Positions 15,325-24,337 are shown, counted from the stretch's first letter. The stretch: DNA of 35,053 nt from Planktomarina sp. (GCA_020630015.1 JAHDCF010000032.1:1-35053); one strand, 5' to 3'. The notes: a model not told the origin generated them from the letters alone. Program-made: numbers and translations.

Positions 15325-16212
15325 ATGTTCACTGTTTCTGCGCTTTATCACTTTACCAGATTTGAAGATCCGGCGGCATTTCGTCAGCCGCTTTTGTCTT
15401 TGTGCGAACACGAAGGCATAAAAGGAACCATCCTTCTGGCAAAGGAAGGCATCAATGGCACCGTCGCCGGGCCGCGTTTGGGCATCGAACGCCTTTGGAG
15501 GCATATTGACGCCCTGCCGGGATGTGCTGGTTTTGAACATAAGGAAAGCACCGCCACCACAATGCCGTTCAAGCGCATGAAGGTTCGTTTGAAAAAAGAA
15601 ATTGTCACCATGGGGCAACCTGATGTCGATCCTACTGTGGGCACAGGGCATTATGTGGATCCGCAAGACTGGAATGAACTGATCAGTGCCCCTGACGTTG
15701 TGGTGATCGATACACGCAATGATTACGAAGTTGGCATCGGGACATTTGAAGGCGCAATTGATCCTGAAACAAAAACATTTCGTGATTTCCCCGAATGGTG
15801 GGAAAACAACAAAGACCGTTTTCACAACAAACGCGTTGCAATGTTTTGCACCGGCGGCATTCGGTGCGAAAAATCAACGAACTTCTTGATCGGACAGGGT
15901 GTAGATGACGTTTACCATTTGAAGGGCGGCATCCTTAAATACTTGGAAAACGTTCCCCAAGAAGACAGCAAATGGGAAGGTGAATGCTTTGTGTTCGATA
16001 ACCGTGTCAGCGTTGGGCATGGACTTGTTGAAGGCAGTTATGACCAATGTTTTGCTTGCCGCCGACCAATTACCGAAGACGATAAAACACGTCCCGAATA
16101 TCAAAAAGGTGTTCAATGCCACCAGTGCGTGGATGAATATTCAGACGACGATCGCCAAAGGTTCGGCGAACGCCAACGCCAAATTGAATCAGGTGAACTG
16201 ACGCCAAGCTGA
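15325..16212 (+). CDS. trhO: tRNA uridine(34) hydroxylase TrhO (YceA-type rhodanese)
   Basis: TrhO makes 5-hydroxyuridine at the wobble position of certain tRNAs, an O2-dependent step towards cmo5U/mo5U. The 295-residue product has the N-terminal acylphosphatase-like domain (LYHFTRFEDP, GTILLAKEGINGTVAG), then a rhodanese domain (VVVIDTRNDYEVGIGTFEGAIDP) with the cysteine loop FCTGGIRCEKST. A C-terminal cysteine cluster (CFACRRPI and CHQCVDEY) looks like a small zinc site. The start has a modest AGGGT Shine-Dalgarno. It is divergent from pncA. Confidence 0.93.
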   Translation: MFTVSALYHFTRFEDPAAFRQPLLSLCEHEGIKGTILLAKEGINGTVAGPRLGIERLWRHIDALPGCAGFEHKESTATTMPFKRMKVRLKKEIVTMGQPDVDPTVGTGHYVDPQDWNELISAPDVVVIDTRNDYEVGIGTFEGAIDPETKTFRDFPEWWENNKDRFHNKRVAMFCTGGIRCEKSTNFLIGQGVDDVYHLKGGILKYLENVPQEDSKWEGECFVFDNRVSVGHGLVEGSYDQCFACRRPITEDDKTRPEYQKGVQCHQCVDEYSDDDRQRFGERQRQIESGELTPS

Positions 16213-16298
16213 TCAAAGAATCCTTGCCACATGCCCTTGTCGCGCCCATTCTGACGCCATGTATCCGATTTTCGGATGCTTAGATGAAAGGGATCCAT

Positions 16299-16613
16299 AT
16301 GCCAAAATTTTTGCTCGCTTTTCATGGTGGAACAATTCCAGACGACGAAGCCGCGGTTCAAGAAACGATGGCCGCCTGGGGTGCTTGGTATCAATCGATT
16401 GGTGCTGGCGTCGTGGACGGTGGTGCCCCTGTTGGAAAATCGCATACCGTATCTGCACAAGGTATTGTGGAAGATGGCGGTGCAAATCCAGTAAGCGGAT
16501 ATTGCATCATCGAAGCCGCCGATTATGGTGCGGCCACTGAAATCGCCAGCCGCAATCCCATGGTGACCACAGAAACCGGGACTGTCGAAGTGGCTCAGTT
16601 TGTCGATATGTAA
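16299..16613 (+). CDS. YCII-related domain protein
   Basis: A 104-residue soluble protein beginning MPKFLLAFHGG, matching the YCII-related (DGPF-like) ferredoxin-fold family: WYQSIGAGVVDGGAPVG, then GYCIIEAADYGAATEIASRNPMV. The role of the family is poorly known; some members act as small enzymes or accompany ECF sigma factors, but none is adjacent here. The ATG at 16299 has AAAGGG upstream. It follows trhO after 86 bp and precedes the small membrane protein by 24 bp. Confidence 0.8.
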   Translation: MPKFLLAFHGGTIPDDEAAVQETMAAWGAWYQSIGAGVVDGGAPVGKSHTVSAQGIVEDGGANPVSGYCIIEAADYGAATEIASRNPMVTTETGTVEVAQFVDM

Positions 16614-16637
16614 GACTTTCAAAGGATCAAAAGGCAA

Positions 16638-16904
16638 ATGGAATTCTTAGCAGAAATGACCGCAGTGGATTGGTTAGGTGTTTTGGGGTCTTTTCTGATC
16701 GCAAGTGCCTATTTCCTCGTGTCATCGAAAACATTAGAAGGTGACAGCGTCACATTTCAGCTGATGAACCTTGTCGGTGCTCTTTTGATCCTTTGGTCGT
16801 TGTATTACCGCCCCAATGCTGGGGCCATAATGATTGAGGTTTTGTGGATAGGCATAGCCGTCTATAGTCTTGCAAAGATATTTCTTGGAAGATCAAAACG
16901 ATAA
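16638..16904 (+). CDS. Small membrane protein, CBU_0592-like
   Basis: An 88-residue protein with three hydrophobic segments: residues about 12-29 (WLGVLGSFLIASAYFLVS), 40-56 (LMNLVGALLILWSLYYR) and 62-82 (AIMIEVLWIGIAVYSLAKIFL). The Q-x-x-N-x-x-G-A segment in the middle is typical of the CBU_0592-like family. The function is unknown. It is in the same direction as the YCII gene with a close Shine-Dalgarno, so the two are probably co-transcribed. It converges on thiX, with only 3 bp between the stop codons. Confidence 0.7.
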   Translation: MEFLAEMTAVDWLGVLGSFLIASAYFLVSSKTLEGDSVTFQLMNLVGALLILWSLYYRPNAGAIMIEVLWIGIAVYSLAKIFLGRSKR

Positions 16905-16907
16905 AGT

Positions 16908-17651
16908 TTATTTTCGGCCCTGGGCATAGACAGTCAGTCTTTTTGCCAAAATTCCGACAGCCAAATGCAAAATTACAGTTAGGCAAGCCAAGACAATCAG
17001 ACTGGCAAACATCAGGTCTATTTTCGCGCGCCCATTGGCCAACAACATCAGATATCCCAAGCCTTTGGATGCCCCTACCCATTCGCCGATGACAGCTCCG
17101 ATCGGGGCGTAAACCGCAGCCAATTTCAACCCCGACCCCAAACTGGGAAGAGCGTGGGGAATCTGGATGTGACGCATTATCTGATATTTTCCACCGCCCA
17201 TGGATTGTGCCAAATCGCGATATCCCTGCGGTGTTCGTGTCAATCCATCATGAAATGCAGAGGTGACCGGGAAATAGATTATCAGCACCGCCATAATAAT
17301 CTTTGATCCCATTCCATACCCAAACCACAAGGTCAGCAATGGTGCCAAAGCAAACACCGGCACGGCTTGCGTGAATACCAAAATCGGCAACATCAAACGT
17401 TCAGCAGTTTTGGATAGGGCAAGTTGTATCGCCGTGGCGGCCCCAAGTAACGTCCCAATCACAAGGCCCAAAAGAACCTCGAATGCCGTTACCCATGCGT
17501 TTTCCAAAATCACGACGCGGCTTTTGAACATCGCTTGGGCAACCCGCCAAGGTGACGGCAAAATAAAATGAGGTGCACCGGTAACCCACACAAGACCTTG
17601 CCAAATTGTCAAACCAATCAACAATGCGTAAAAAATATCTCGTCTTCTCAT
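16908..17651 (-). CDS. thiX: ABC transporter permease for thiamine pyrimidine precursor
   Basis: The inner-membrane channel of the ThiXYZ importer for N-formyl-4-amino-5-aminomethyl-2-methylpyrimidine. It has 247 residues, about six membrane segments and the ATPase-coupling EAA loop (YRDLAQSMGGGKYQIMRHIQIPHALPSLGSGLKLA). The ATG at 17651 overlaps the thiZ stop by 4 bp (ATGA), which decides the start over a TTG further upstream. It is the last gene of the thiamine operon. The substrate is inferred from the operon and from the known ThiY system, since NMT1-type permeases are not distinguishable by sequence alone. Confidence 0.88.
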   Translation of the reverse strand: MRRRDIFYALLIGLTIWQGLVWVTGAPHFILPSPWRVAQAMFKSRVVILENAWVTAFEVLLGLVIGTLLGAATAIQLALSKTAERLMLPILVFTQAVPVFALAPLLTLWFGYGMGSKIIMAVLIIYFPVTSAFHDGLTRTPQGYRDLAQSMGGGKYQIMRHIQIPHALPSLGSGLKLAAVYAPIGAVIGEWVGASKGLGYLMLLANGRAKIDLMFASLIVLACLTVILHLAVGILAKRLTVYAQGRK

Positions 17652-18373
17652 GCTTGGTGGCCCCGCAGATGTTCCAAAAGGCGGGTCTGACAATCAATCA
17701 CGGAAGGTTCGTTTAAATCCCTTGGGATCGTGTTTCCCGGCGCAGGCCAATGTTGAACCCCTTCGGGCGACATCACCAATATCTGATCTCCGATACGCGC
17801 GGCCTCTGACGGGTCGTGGGTCACCAAAAGGATTGTTTTGCCCACCAAAACTTCGGTCGCCAGTTCTTGCATGTCTGCACGCGTGCTGGCGTCGAGCGCT
17901 GAAAAAGGTTCATCCAAAAACACCACCGGGCGGTCTTCCATCAGTGTTCGTGCCAAGGCCGCGCGTTGTCGCATACCACCAGACAACGCCGTGGGTGTTT
18001 TATCGATGTGATCGGTTAAACCAACCCGGTGCAACAATTCCTTTGCGCGAACGGTGTCCGCGACTTCGCCGCGTAATTTGGCCCCGATAACTGTGTTTTG
18101 CAAAACCGTCAGCCAAGGAAGTAACAAATCAGACTGCGCCATATAACTGATGCGTCCGTCCAACGGCACGCGATCCGTTGCAGCAATTGTTCCGTGAAAA
18201 TTTCCCCCAGTTTGCAAACCTAAAATCAAACGCAGAATTGTTGATTTTCCGACCCCTGATTTCCCCAACAAACATGTCCACATTCCCCCGGGCAAACACA
18301 GATCTGCATCAAACAAAACGGATCCATTAATCCTGTGTTGCCCGTGCAAACTTATTCCCGGGGATGATGTCAC
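17648..18373 (-). CDS. thiZ: ABC transporter ATPase of the ThiXYZ importer
   Basis: It powers precursor uptake by ThiX/ThiY. The 241-residue protein has Walker A GKSGVGKST, a Q-loop (YMAQSDLLLPWLTVLQN), signature LSGGMRQR, Walker B VVFLDEP and the switch histidine in LLVTHDPSEAA. The best start is GTG at 18373, because it overlaps the tenA stop as GTGA, the same coupling used by most genes here. A TTG 24 bp upstream would lie well inside tenA. The domain is compact, with little C-terminal extension. Confidence 0.88.
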   Translation of the reverse strand: MTSSPGISLHGQHRINGSVLFDADLCLPGGMWTCLLGKSGVGKSTILRLILGLQTGGNFHGTIAATDRVPLDGRISYMAQSDLLLPWLTVLQNTVIGAKLRGEVADTVRAKELLHRVGLTDHIDKTPTALSGGMRQRAALARTLMEDRPVVFLDEPFSALDASTRADMQELATEVLVGKTILLVTHDPSEAARIGDQILVMSPEGVQHWPAPGNTIPRDLNEPSVIDCQTRLLEHLRGHQA

Positions 18374-19053
18374 GCGCCATCCAATCCCATTTGCCAAAAC
18401 CCCACCTCAAGCTGGGTCGCTTTGGTAAATCTGTTTTGCAATGATGTGGCACGCGGTGAATTGTTCAGCTCTCCAATTCGGCGGGCAACGGCATTGTCGA
18501 TCATGTGCCCCACAGATGTGCAAACCCCCTGATAATCTGAGGACGCATATGTTTCGATCCAATCAAGATAAGGCGTCTGCGCCGACTTTTCCGCATTCAG
18601 TCGCAAACCAATTTCACCATACCCCATCACACAGGGCGCAAGCGCAGCCATCATATCCAAGAAATCCCCTTGAATACCCGCATCCATGACAAAGCGTGTG
18701 TACGCCAAATTTTCAACGGCCTCGGATGCATCGAACAATGTGGTCTCATCAATGCCTGCAGCCGCGCATGTTTTAACGTGCAAAGCCATTTCATGATTCA
18801 CCAGCGCATCAACAGTGCCAGCGCAAATCTTCATTTCATCAATCGTTTCAGACTTCACCACGGCCAATGACCAAGCCCGTGAAAAGTGAACCAAAAAAAC
18901 ATAGTCTTGTATCAAATAATGAAGGAAAGCTTTGCGCGGCAAAGAACCATCACAAAGCCCTTGAACGAAGGCATGGCGGGTATATTCCCGCCATGTGTCT
19001 TTGGCACCTTCACGCCACGCCGCGAAGGTTTTTCCATAGTCCGGTTGCATCAT
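18370..19053 (-). CDS. tenA: Aminopyrimidine aminohydrolase TenA
   Basis: TenA hydrolyses 4-amino-5-aminomethyl-2-methylpyrimidine to HMP, salvaging base-degraded thiamine. The 227-residue all-helical protein has HAFVQGLCDGSLPRKAFLHYLIQDYVFL near the N-terminus and the catalytic-cysteine segment ALAPCVMGYGEIG, so it is the TenA_C type. The conserved acidic and tyrosine positions around YLDWIETYASSDYQ are present. The ATG at 19053 overlaps the thiY stop as ATGA; a second ATG follows directly. Its place between the substrate-binding protein and the ATPase fits use of the imported pyrimidine. Confidence 0.94.
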   Translation of the reverse strand: MMQPDYGKTFAAWREGAKDTWREYTRHAFVQGLCDGSLPRKAFLHYLIQDYVFLVHFSRAWSLAVVKSETIDEMKICAGTVDALVNHEMALHVKTCAAAGIDETTLFDASEAVENLAYTRFVMDAGIQGDFLDMMAALAPCVMGYGEIGLRLNAEKSAQTPYLDWIETYASSDYQGVCTSVGHMIDNAVARRIGELNNSPRATSLQNRFTKATQLEVGFWQMGLDGA

Positions 19054-19988
19054 TTTGCCGTCACATCGATTGCAATTGTGGAAACCGGGTTTTGAGATGG
19101 GATCAACCCCTGTTCATTCAGAAACGCCTCAAATGCCGCATAGCGACCTTCATCCATCGCGGTTGGCCGCAACGCAAATCGAGGAAGCGTATCCACCCAA
19201 GCCTTGGCATTGAGTTCATCTTGCAATTCTGCAGATGTTCCAGAGAAGATGTTCCAACTGTCTTCTGGGTGATTCACGATATATTGTGTGGCTTTTTCAG
19301 TGGCGGCCAAGAAACGCGCGATCAAGTCTTTGTCCATGCTGTTTGTATTCGCCACATAGATCAGCTCATCATACGGGGGCAGGCCTTCTTCTTCGACGAA
19401 GAAACACTTACCTTCCACGCCCTCAATCTCCATCTGGTTCAATTCGAAATTGCGATAAGCGCCAATGACTGCATCCACTTGGCCTGACATCAAAGACGGC
19501 GACAAGGACCAGTTTACGTTCACCATTTCAACTTCTTCGAAGGCAACACCATGATGGCGCAGGATTGAACCAACCACCGCTTCTTCCACACCGCCGACAG
19601 AAAACCCAACTTTCTTACCGGCCAGATCGGCCGGGGATTTAATGGGGCCATCTGCCAAGACCAACAAACAGTTCAGGGGTGTTGCCACCAAGGTACCCAC
19701 CCTTTGCAAAGGCAACCCTTCGTGGATTTGCAGATGCAATTGCGGCTGATACGAAATGGCAAGTTCCGCTTTGCCTGCTGCCACCAACTTGGGCGGGTCG
19801 GAAGGATCTGCCGGGGCAACAATTTCAACCTCAAGATCTTGTTCGGCAAAGTATCCCTTCTCTTGTGCGACGATAAGGGGGCCGTGATCGGGGTTGATAA
19901 ACCAGTCTAAAAGCACTGTCATTTTGTCAGCTGCCATCAGTGGACTGGTCGCAAGGGCAAAAGCCGCTGTTAGGGTTGCAAGTTTCAT
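19050..19988 (-). CDS. thiY: Periplasmic pyrimidine-precursor binding protein
   Basis: The periplasmic binding protein of ThiXYZ. The 312-residue precursor has a Sec signal peptide (MKLATLTAAFALATSPLMAA) and an NMT1/THI5-like domain: DWFINPDHGPLIVAQEKGYFAEQDLEVEIVAPADP at the start of the mature protein, then AISYQPQLHLQ and KKVGFSVGGVEEAVVGSIL. The ATG at 19988 is supported by the signal peptide and by the ATGA overlap with thiF; the upstream in-frame codons lie in thiF and code for no plausible leader. The close match to the THI5-like fold supports a thiamine pyrimidine as ligand rather than a nitrate or sulfonate. Confidence 0.92.
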   Translation of the reverse strand: MKLATLTAAFALATSPLMAADKMTVLLDWFINPDHGPLIVAQEKGYFAEQDLEVEIVAPADPSDPPKLVAAGKAELAISYQPQLHLQIHEGLPLQRVGTLVATPLNCLLVLADGPIKSPADLAGKKVGFSVGGVEEAVVGSILRHHGVAFEEVEMVNVNWSLSPSLMSGQVDAVIGAYRNFELNQMEIEGVEGKCFFVEEEGLPPYDELIYVANTNSMDKDLIARFLAATEKATQYIVNHPEDSWNIFSGTSAELQDELNAKAWVDTLPRFALRPTAMDEGRYAAFEAFLNEQGLIPSQNPVSTIAIDVTAK

Positions 19989-20980
19989 GGTGTTTGCCTT
20001 TCTTTTTGGGCCACATCGCCCATTGCAATCAAAGTTATTTCGCCATCCCAAAACGTACGAAGATGCGACGCAGCCTGCCACGCACGCAAACCAGATCGAC
20101 AGGTAAAAATCGCACGTTGCCCCGGTTCCGGGGACATCATTTGGGATTTAAATTCATCAACATTCAGACGCAGCGCCGAAGGAAAAACCGGTTGTGGGGC
20201 TTCCTCGACCTCCCGCAATTCAACAACAAAATCATCTGGGGATATGCTGCCCGGTCCGATAAACCGCATTGGCTTCTCCGGTTCGGGTGCGCCATCAAAG
20301 CGGAATTGACTTGATCTAAAACTTGCCAGATCAAACCGCATAAATTGGCCAAGAGGTGAAGGTTTTTGCCCGATCAACAATGCCAAAGCCATTTGGGCCT
20401 GTGCTGAACCAAGCATCCCAACAACTGGCCCCATCACCCCGGCAGTTGCACAAGTTGCGGCCCGATCCGGAAGGTCAGGAAACACCGCACGCAAAGACGG
20501 TGCCCCACCGCAAAATCCAGCAACATAACCTTCAAACCCCAAAACCGAGGCGGTGATCAGTGGTTTAACCTGTTCCAGACACGCATCAGATAAAATATAA
20601 CTGACGGCAAAACTGTCGGCACAATCCAGAATAACGTCATGGTCTTGAACCAACGTGCGCGCGTTTGACGTATCCAGATGGACAGGTTTCCCCTCTATAA
20701 AAACCGTCGGATTCAAATCATTAAGACGTTGTGCCGCCGTCAACGCTTTGGATCGGCCGACATCCGTTTGGTTGAAAAAAGTTTGCCGATGCAAATTGGA
20801 TTCAGACACAATATCCCCATCCACGATCGTGACATGGCCAACGCCGGCCCCAACAAGATATTGCAATACAGGCGATCCCAAACCACCAGCCCCCACAATC
20901 AAGACCCGTGCGGATTCAATGGCATGTTGACCATGTTCGCCAACAGCGGGTAAAATTGATTGTCGGTGATATCTGTTCAT
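19985..20980 (-). CDS. thiF: ThiS adenylyltransferase ThiF with C-terminal rhodanese-like domain
   Basis: It activates the C-terminal Gly-Gly of ThiS by adenylation for sulfur transfer in thiazole synthesis. The 331-residue protein opens with RYHRQSILP (MoeB/ThiF type), has the nucleotide loop IVGAGGLGSP at 29-38, then DGDIVSESNLHRQTFF and LDCADSFAVSYILSDAC. The last 100 residues resemble a rhodanese domain, ending in FTCRSGLRAWQAASHL, where the cysteine could carry the persulfide. The fusion would join activation and sulfur delivery in one chain. The paired zinc cysteines common in MoeB/ThiF are not obvious. Start 20980 overlaps thiE (ATGA). Confidence 0.88.
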   Translation of the reverse strand: MNRYHRQSILPAVGEHGQHAIESARVLIVGAGGLGSPVLQYLVGAGVGHVTIVDGDIVSESNLHRQTFFNQTDVGRSKALTAAQRLNDLNPTVFIEGKPVHLDTSNARTLVQDHDVILDCADSFAVSYILSDACLEQVKPLITASVLGFEGYVAGFCGGAPSLRAVFPDLPDRAATCATAGVMGPVVGMLGSAQAQMALALLIGQKPSPLGQFMRFDLASFRSSQFRFDGAPEPEKPMRFIGPGSISPDDFVVELREVEEAPQPVFPSALRLNVDEFKSQMMSPEPGQRAIFTCRSGLRAWQAASHLRTFWDGEITLIAMGDVAQKERQTP

Positions 20981-21573
20981 CGGGTTGCCGCAATCCATTC
21001 TTGCACGCGGGTTTCTGGATCGTCGTGCAATGTAATGTCAGTGACCGCAGAAACGATATCAGCCCCTGCATTAAACGCGCCTGCGGCACGATCAACAGAC
21101 ATGCCACCAATGGCAACCAAAGGTGTATTGCCAATAAGATTGCGCCATTTGCCAAGCTTTTCCACACCCTGGCTGTGCCATTTCATTTTCTTCAAGATCG
21201 TTGGATATATCGGCCCCAGCGCGATGTAATCCGGGTTCAATTCAATGGCCCGTGCCAATTCGGCTTTGTCATGGGTGCTGACGCCAAGTTTCAAACCTGC
21301 CCGATTAATCGCGCCGGTGTCAGCTGTATCTAAATCTTCTTGGCCCAAATGAACAAAGGTGCAATCCTCCTCGATGGCAAGGCGCCAGAAATCGTTGATC
21401 ACCAACGTGCAATCATGCTGTTCGCATATCTGTTTCGAACGGCGGATGTGCGCGCGCGTTTCATCCACGGACAGGTCCTTTACCCGCAGTTGCACCAATT
21501 TAATGCCCAAAGGCACCAACCTTTCCAGCCAGTCCGCGCTGTCAAATATTGGATAAAACCGATCCAAACTCAT
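20977..21573 (-). CDS. thiE: Thiamine phosphate synthase
   Basis: Couples HMP-PP with the thiazole phosphate carboxylate to give thiamine phosphate. The 198-residue TIM barrel shows LVQLRVKD (near residue 27), [53 protein letters not shown] and [30 protein letters not shown]. It is slightly short for the family (about 205-220). The ATG at 21573 overlaps the thiG stop (ATGA), and its own stop overlaps the thiF start. Confidence 0.94.
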   Translation of the reverse strand: MSLDRFYPIFDSADWLERLVPLGIKLVQLRVKDLSVDETRAHIRRSKQICEQHDCTLVINDFWRLAIEEDCTFVHLGQEDLDTADTGAINRAGLKLGVSTHDKAELARAIELNPDYIALGPIYPTILKKMKWHSQGVEKLGKWRNLIGNTPLVAIGGMSVDRAAGAFNAGADIVSAVTDITLHDDPETRVQEWIAATR

Positions 21574-22343
21574 TCTAAAAACGCCTTCCCAATGACTGGT
21601 GTTGAAGGGGCGGCCATGTCTCGCGGCTCCATCGGGTCGGCCAGTGCTGCTTCTTGGCCTGCTTTGATGGCCAGGGCAAATGCCTGGGCCATTAAAGCAG
21701 GATCACCCGCATTGGCCACTGCGGTGTTCAACAACACAGCATCAAAACCCAATTCCATTGCCTGCGCCGCCTGACTGGGCAAACCAAGACCTGCATCGAT
21801 GACCAACGGGATCTCTGGGAAATGGGCCCGCATTGCCCTGAGACCGAACAGATTATTCAATCCAAGGCCTGACCCAATGGGGGCGCCCCATGGCATTAAA
21901 ACCTGACACCCGGCAGACAATAATTTATCGGCGACAACCAAATCTTCGGTCGTGTACGGGAACACCTGAAACCCATCTTCCGTTAGAATGCGCGCCGCTT
22001 CAACAAGCCCGAAAACATCGGGTTGCAAGGTGTCTTCTTCACCAATGACTTCCAACTTTATCCATTTGGTATCAAACACTTCACGCGCCATATGCGCTGT
22101 TGTCACCGCCTCTTTGACGGAATGACATCCAGCCGTGTTAGGCAATATATGCACACCCAAATCTTGGATCAGCTTCCAAAAATCTTGGCCTGCCTTGTCA
22201 TGCCCGCTTTCTCTGCGCAGCGAAACCGTAGCCACCGATGCCCCGCTTCGTTCAAAGGCGTCAGCCAAGATTGCCGGTGAAGGGTACTGTGCCGTGCCCA
22301 ACATGAAGCCATTGGGCAAAGTGGTTCCATAAAAATCACGCAT
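21570..22343 (-). CDS. thiG: Thiazole synthase
   Basis: Forms the thiazole ring from DXP, dehydroglycine and ThiS-thiocarboxylate. It has 257 residues of TIM-barrel type, with the Schiff-base lysine in [38 protein letters not shown] and [13 protein letters not shown]. The ATG at 22343 has AAGGAGG 9 nt upstream. A TTG at 22352 would overlap the thiS stop but sits directly against that Shine-Dalgarno, so it is less likely. Confidence 0.95.
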   Translation of the reverse strand: MRDFYGTTLPNGFMLGTAQYPSPAILADAFERSGASVATVSLRRESGHDKAGQDFWKLIQDLGVHILPNTAGCHSVKEAVTTAHMAREVFDTKWIKLEVIGEEDTLQPDVFGLVEAARILTEDGFQVFPYTTEDLVVADKLLSAGCQVLMPWGAPIGSGLGLNNLFGLRAMRAHFPEIPLVIDAGLGLPSQAAQAMELGFDAVLLNTAVANAGDPALMAQAFALAIKAGQEAALADPMEPRDMAAPSTPVIGKAFLE

Positions 22344-22348
22344 ACCTG

Positions 22349-22546
22349 TCAACCTCCTTGCATCGGGGCAAGGATTTCAACGCTGTCCCCATCGTTCAAA
22401 ACGTGGCTTTTGCGAAGGCCAGCAGGCACAAAAGTTCCATTTACGGCCGTTGCCACCTTTGCGTTTGCCAGGTCTTGCTGTTCCAATAAATCTTGCAAGG
22501 TTGCGGCGTCGCTGTTGAGTGGCGCACCATTAAGCTGCAGCTTCAT
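22349..22546 (-). CDS. thiS: Sulfur carrier protein ThiS
   Basis: A 65-residue ubiquitin-like carrier that bears the thiocarboxylate for thiazole synthesis. It begins [10 protein letters not shown] and ends with the essential Gly-Gly after [17 protein letters not shown] and [10 protein letters not shown] are usual for ThiS. It overlaps the end of thiO by 17 bp and ends 5 bp before thiG. Confidence 0.95.
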   Translation of the reverse strand: MKLQLNGAPLNSDAATLQDLLEQQDLANAKVATAVNGTFVPAGLRKSHVLNDGDSVEILAPMQGG

Positions 22547-23525
22547 CCATCACCTCCGGCGTTTTGTTTTCGAAAATCATTTCGCCCACCATGCGGGCCA
22601 TTGCGGGCGCCAACAAAAACCCGTGCCGAAACAAACCGTTCACACGGATCAGTTGGTCTTTGCGCTGTATCCGCGGCAAATTATTGGGAAACGCTGGGCG
22701 GCTGTCGACGCCAATTTCAAGTATTTCTGCCTCTCCGAACGCAGGGTTCAGGGCGTACGCCGATGACAACAATTCAAGCATGGATCGGGCCGTTACGTGC
22801 GGGCCCGCGGCCCCTTCGATCTGGGTTGCGCCAAGCATGAAAATTCCATCCCCACGCGGAACGATGTAAAGGGGTATTCGCGGATGCAACAATCGAACCG
22901 GTCGATGCAAAGTCACGTCGGTGCATGACAGGATCAACATCTCGCCTTTTACGCCGCGCATCGTTGGCATGTCATCCTTTGCTGCAAACCCTCTGCAATC
23001 GATCGACAACCCATTTTGCGCATATTCGGCTGGATCGGCATCTTCTTCTTCGAAAAGAACCCCATCCGATTTCAATCGATCTTGCAGCGTGGCTAAGGCC
23101 TTTCGTGGGGCTAAATGCGCCTCTGCTTCAAAGAACAATGCCTTTGCAAATCTGTCACCCAGATCAGGTTCCAATTCCTTGATTCGTGCTTGAGACAGCT
23201 GTTGATGGCCGTCTGTGCGCCGGGCAAAGCGGGTAAGTTCAGACACATCACGGGACATGGAGACCACAAGAGAACCACGCTTATTCACAGCATCTGTTTT
23301 TGCGGCCCACCAATCAGCCGCCTCTTGCCCCAACCGAACCACAGGTTCTTCGGCGCTTTCACCTTCACAAAATGGGGCCAGCATGCCGCCCGCCCACCAA
23401 GAACAGGCATGCGGACCTTGCGTCAAATTCCGATCGATGACTTTCACCTTTGCACCACGATCACAAAGTTCGCGCGCAACGCAAAGCCCCGCAACACCGG
23501 CCCCTATGATGGTTGCAGAAATCAA
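22530..23525 (-). CDS. thiO: Glycine oxidase ThiO
   Basis: A FAD-dependent oxidase that turns glycine into dehydroglycine (imine) for ThiG in aerobic thiazole synthesis. It has 331 residues, with the FAD dinucleotide motif IIGAGVAGLCVARELCDRGAKVKVID at the N-terminus, WWAGGMLAPFCE, and the C-terminal GLFRHGFLLAPAMA typical of ThiO. There is no ATG near the N-terminus. I chose TTG 23525, which overlaps the thiD stop as TTGA and has AGG 8 nt before it; TTG 23531 is an alternative giving two more residues. Use of ThiO rather than ThiH fits an aerobe. Confidence 0.9.
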   Translation of the reverse strand: MISATIIGAGVAGLCVARELCDRGAKVKVIDRNLTQGPHACSWWAGGMLAPFCEGESAEEPVVRLGQEAADWWAAKTDAVNKRGSLVVSMSRDVSELTRFARRTDGHQQLSQARIKELEPDLGDRFAKALFFEAEAHLAPRKALATLQDRLKSDGVLFEEEDADPAEYAQNGLSIDCRGFAAKDDMPTMRGVKGEMLILSCTDVTLHRPVRLLHPRIPLYIVPRGDGIFMLGATQIEGAAGPHVTARSMLELLSSAYALNPAFGEAEILEIGVDSRPAFPNNLPRIQRKDQLIRVNGLFRHGFLLAPAMARMVGEMIFENKTPEVMDEAAA

Positions 23526-24331
23526 GACCAAACCTGATGGAAATGGTGCACCGGGCCGTGCCCGTTGCCGATATCGATACTATCGGCCGCTATAATCGCT
23601 TCTTTCAGATAGGCATGTGCCGATGCCACAGCATCTGAAAGAGGTTTAGATTGCGCCAACTGCGCAGCGATGGAAGCAGAATATGTGCACCCTGTACCGT
23701 GCGTATTTTGCGTATTCACACGCTGTGACGTCAATTCCAACATCACGCCATCAGGGCCAACCAGAACATCAGTACAATGATTGCCTGTCCCATGCCCACC
23801 TTTCATCAACACGGTCTTTGGCCCCAAGGCCAATAAGGCATGCCCTTGATCAATCATCTCCGTAATTGATGTTGCCTCATCGGTGTTTAGAAGTCGCGCG
23901 GCCTCTGGCAGGTTTGGTGTCAGGACAGTGGCCAAAGGCAATATTTTTTGCGTCAAAGCATCCACCGCCACGTCTTGCAACAATGCATCACCCGATTTTG
24001 CGATCATCACGGGATCAACAACAATTGGGCCCGGAAATCCAGACAAGGCATTTGCAACAACATCAATAAGATCAGGCGAAAACAGCATTCCCAACTTTAT
24101 GGCTGAAACATCCAAATCAGACATCACTGCATCAATTTGCGCTGAAACAACATCCAAAGGAACCGCATGAACCGCAGTGACGGCAACTGTATTTTGTGCA
24201 GTTACAGCGGTGATCACACTAGCCCCATAAGCACCGTTTGCCGACATGGCCTTCAAATCCGCTTGAATCCCCGCGCCGCCGCCGCTGTCGGATCCTGCGA
24301 TTGTCAATGCAATCGGTGTTTTGGTCTGCAT
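23522..24331 (-). CDS. thiD: Hydroxymethylpyrimidine/phosphomethylpyrimidine kinase
   Basis: Phosphorylates HMP and then HMP-P to HMP-PP for ThiE. The 269-residue ribokinase-like protein has TIAGSDSGGGAGIQADLKA at residues 10-28, VVDPVMIAKSGD, LTPNLPEA, VLMKGGHG and the catalytic NTHGTGCTYSASIAA. It is the first gene of the operon. Its Shine-Dalgarno GGAGGG is 6 nt before the ATG and can pair with CCCTC just upstream, forming the off-state hairpin of the riboswitch. Confidence 0.95.
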   Translation of the reverse strand: MQTKTPIALTIAGSDSGGGAGIQADLKAMSANGAYGASVITAVTAQNTVAVTAVHAVPLDVVSAQIDAVMSDLDVSAIKLGMLFSPDLIDVVANALSGFPGPIVVDPVMIAKSGDALLQDVAVDALTQKILPLATVLTPNLPEAARLLNTDEATSITEMIDQGHALLALGPKTVLMKGGHGTGNHCTDVLVGPDGVMLELTSQRVNTQNTHGTGCTYSASIAAQLAQSKPLSDAVASAHAYLKEAIIAADSIDIGNGHGPVHHFHQVWS

Positions 24332-24337
24332 CTGCAG

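Noticed and set aside
15244-15825. 193-codon minus-strand frame opposite trhO
   Set aside because: trhO on the plus strand has clear family motifs across the same span, while this frame has no recognisable domain and would overlap pncA control DNA.
16263-16277. Hairpin ATCCGA-TTT-TCGGAT between trhO and the YCII gene
   Set aside because: Short stem, no T run after it, no link to a known motif; probably chance.
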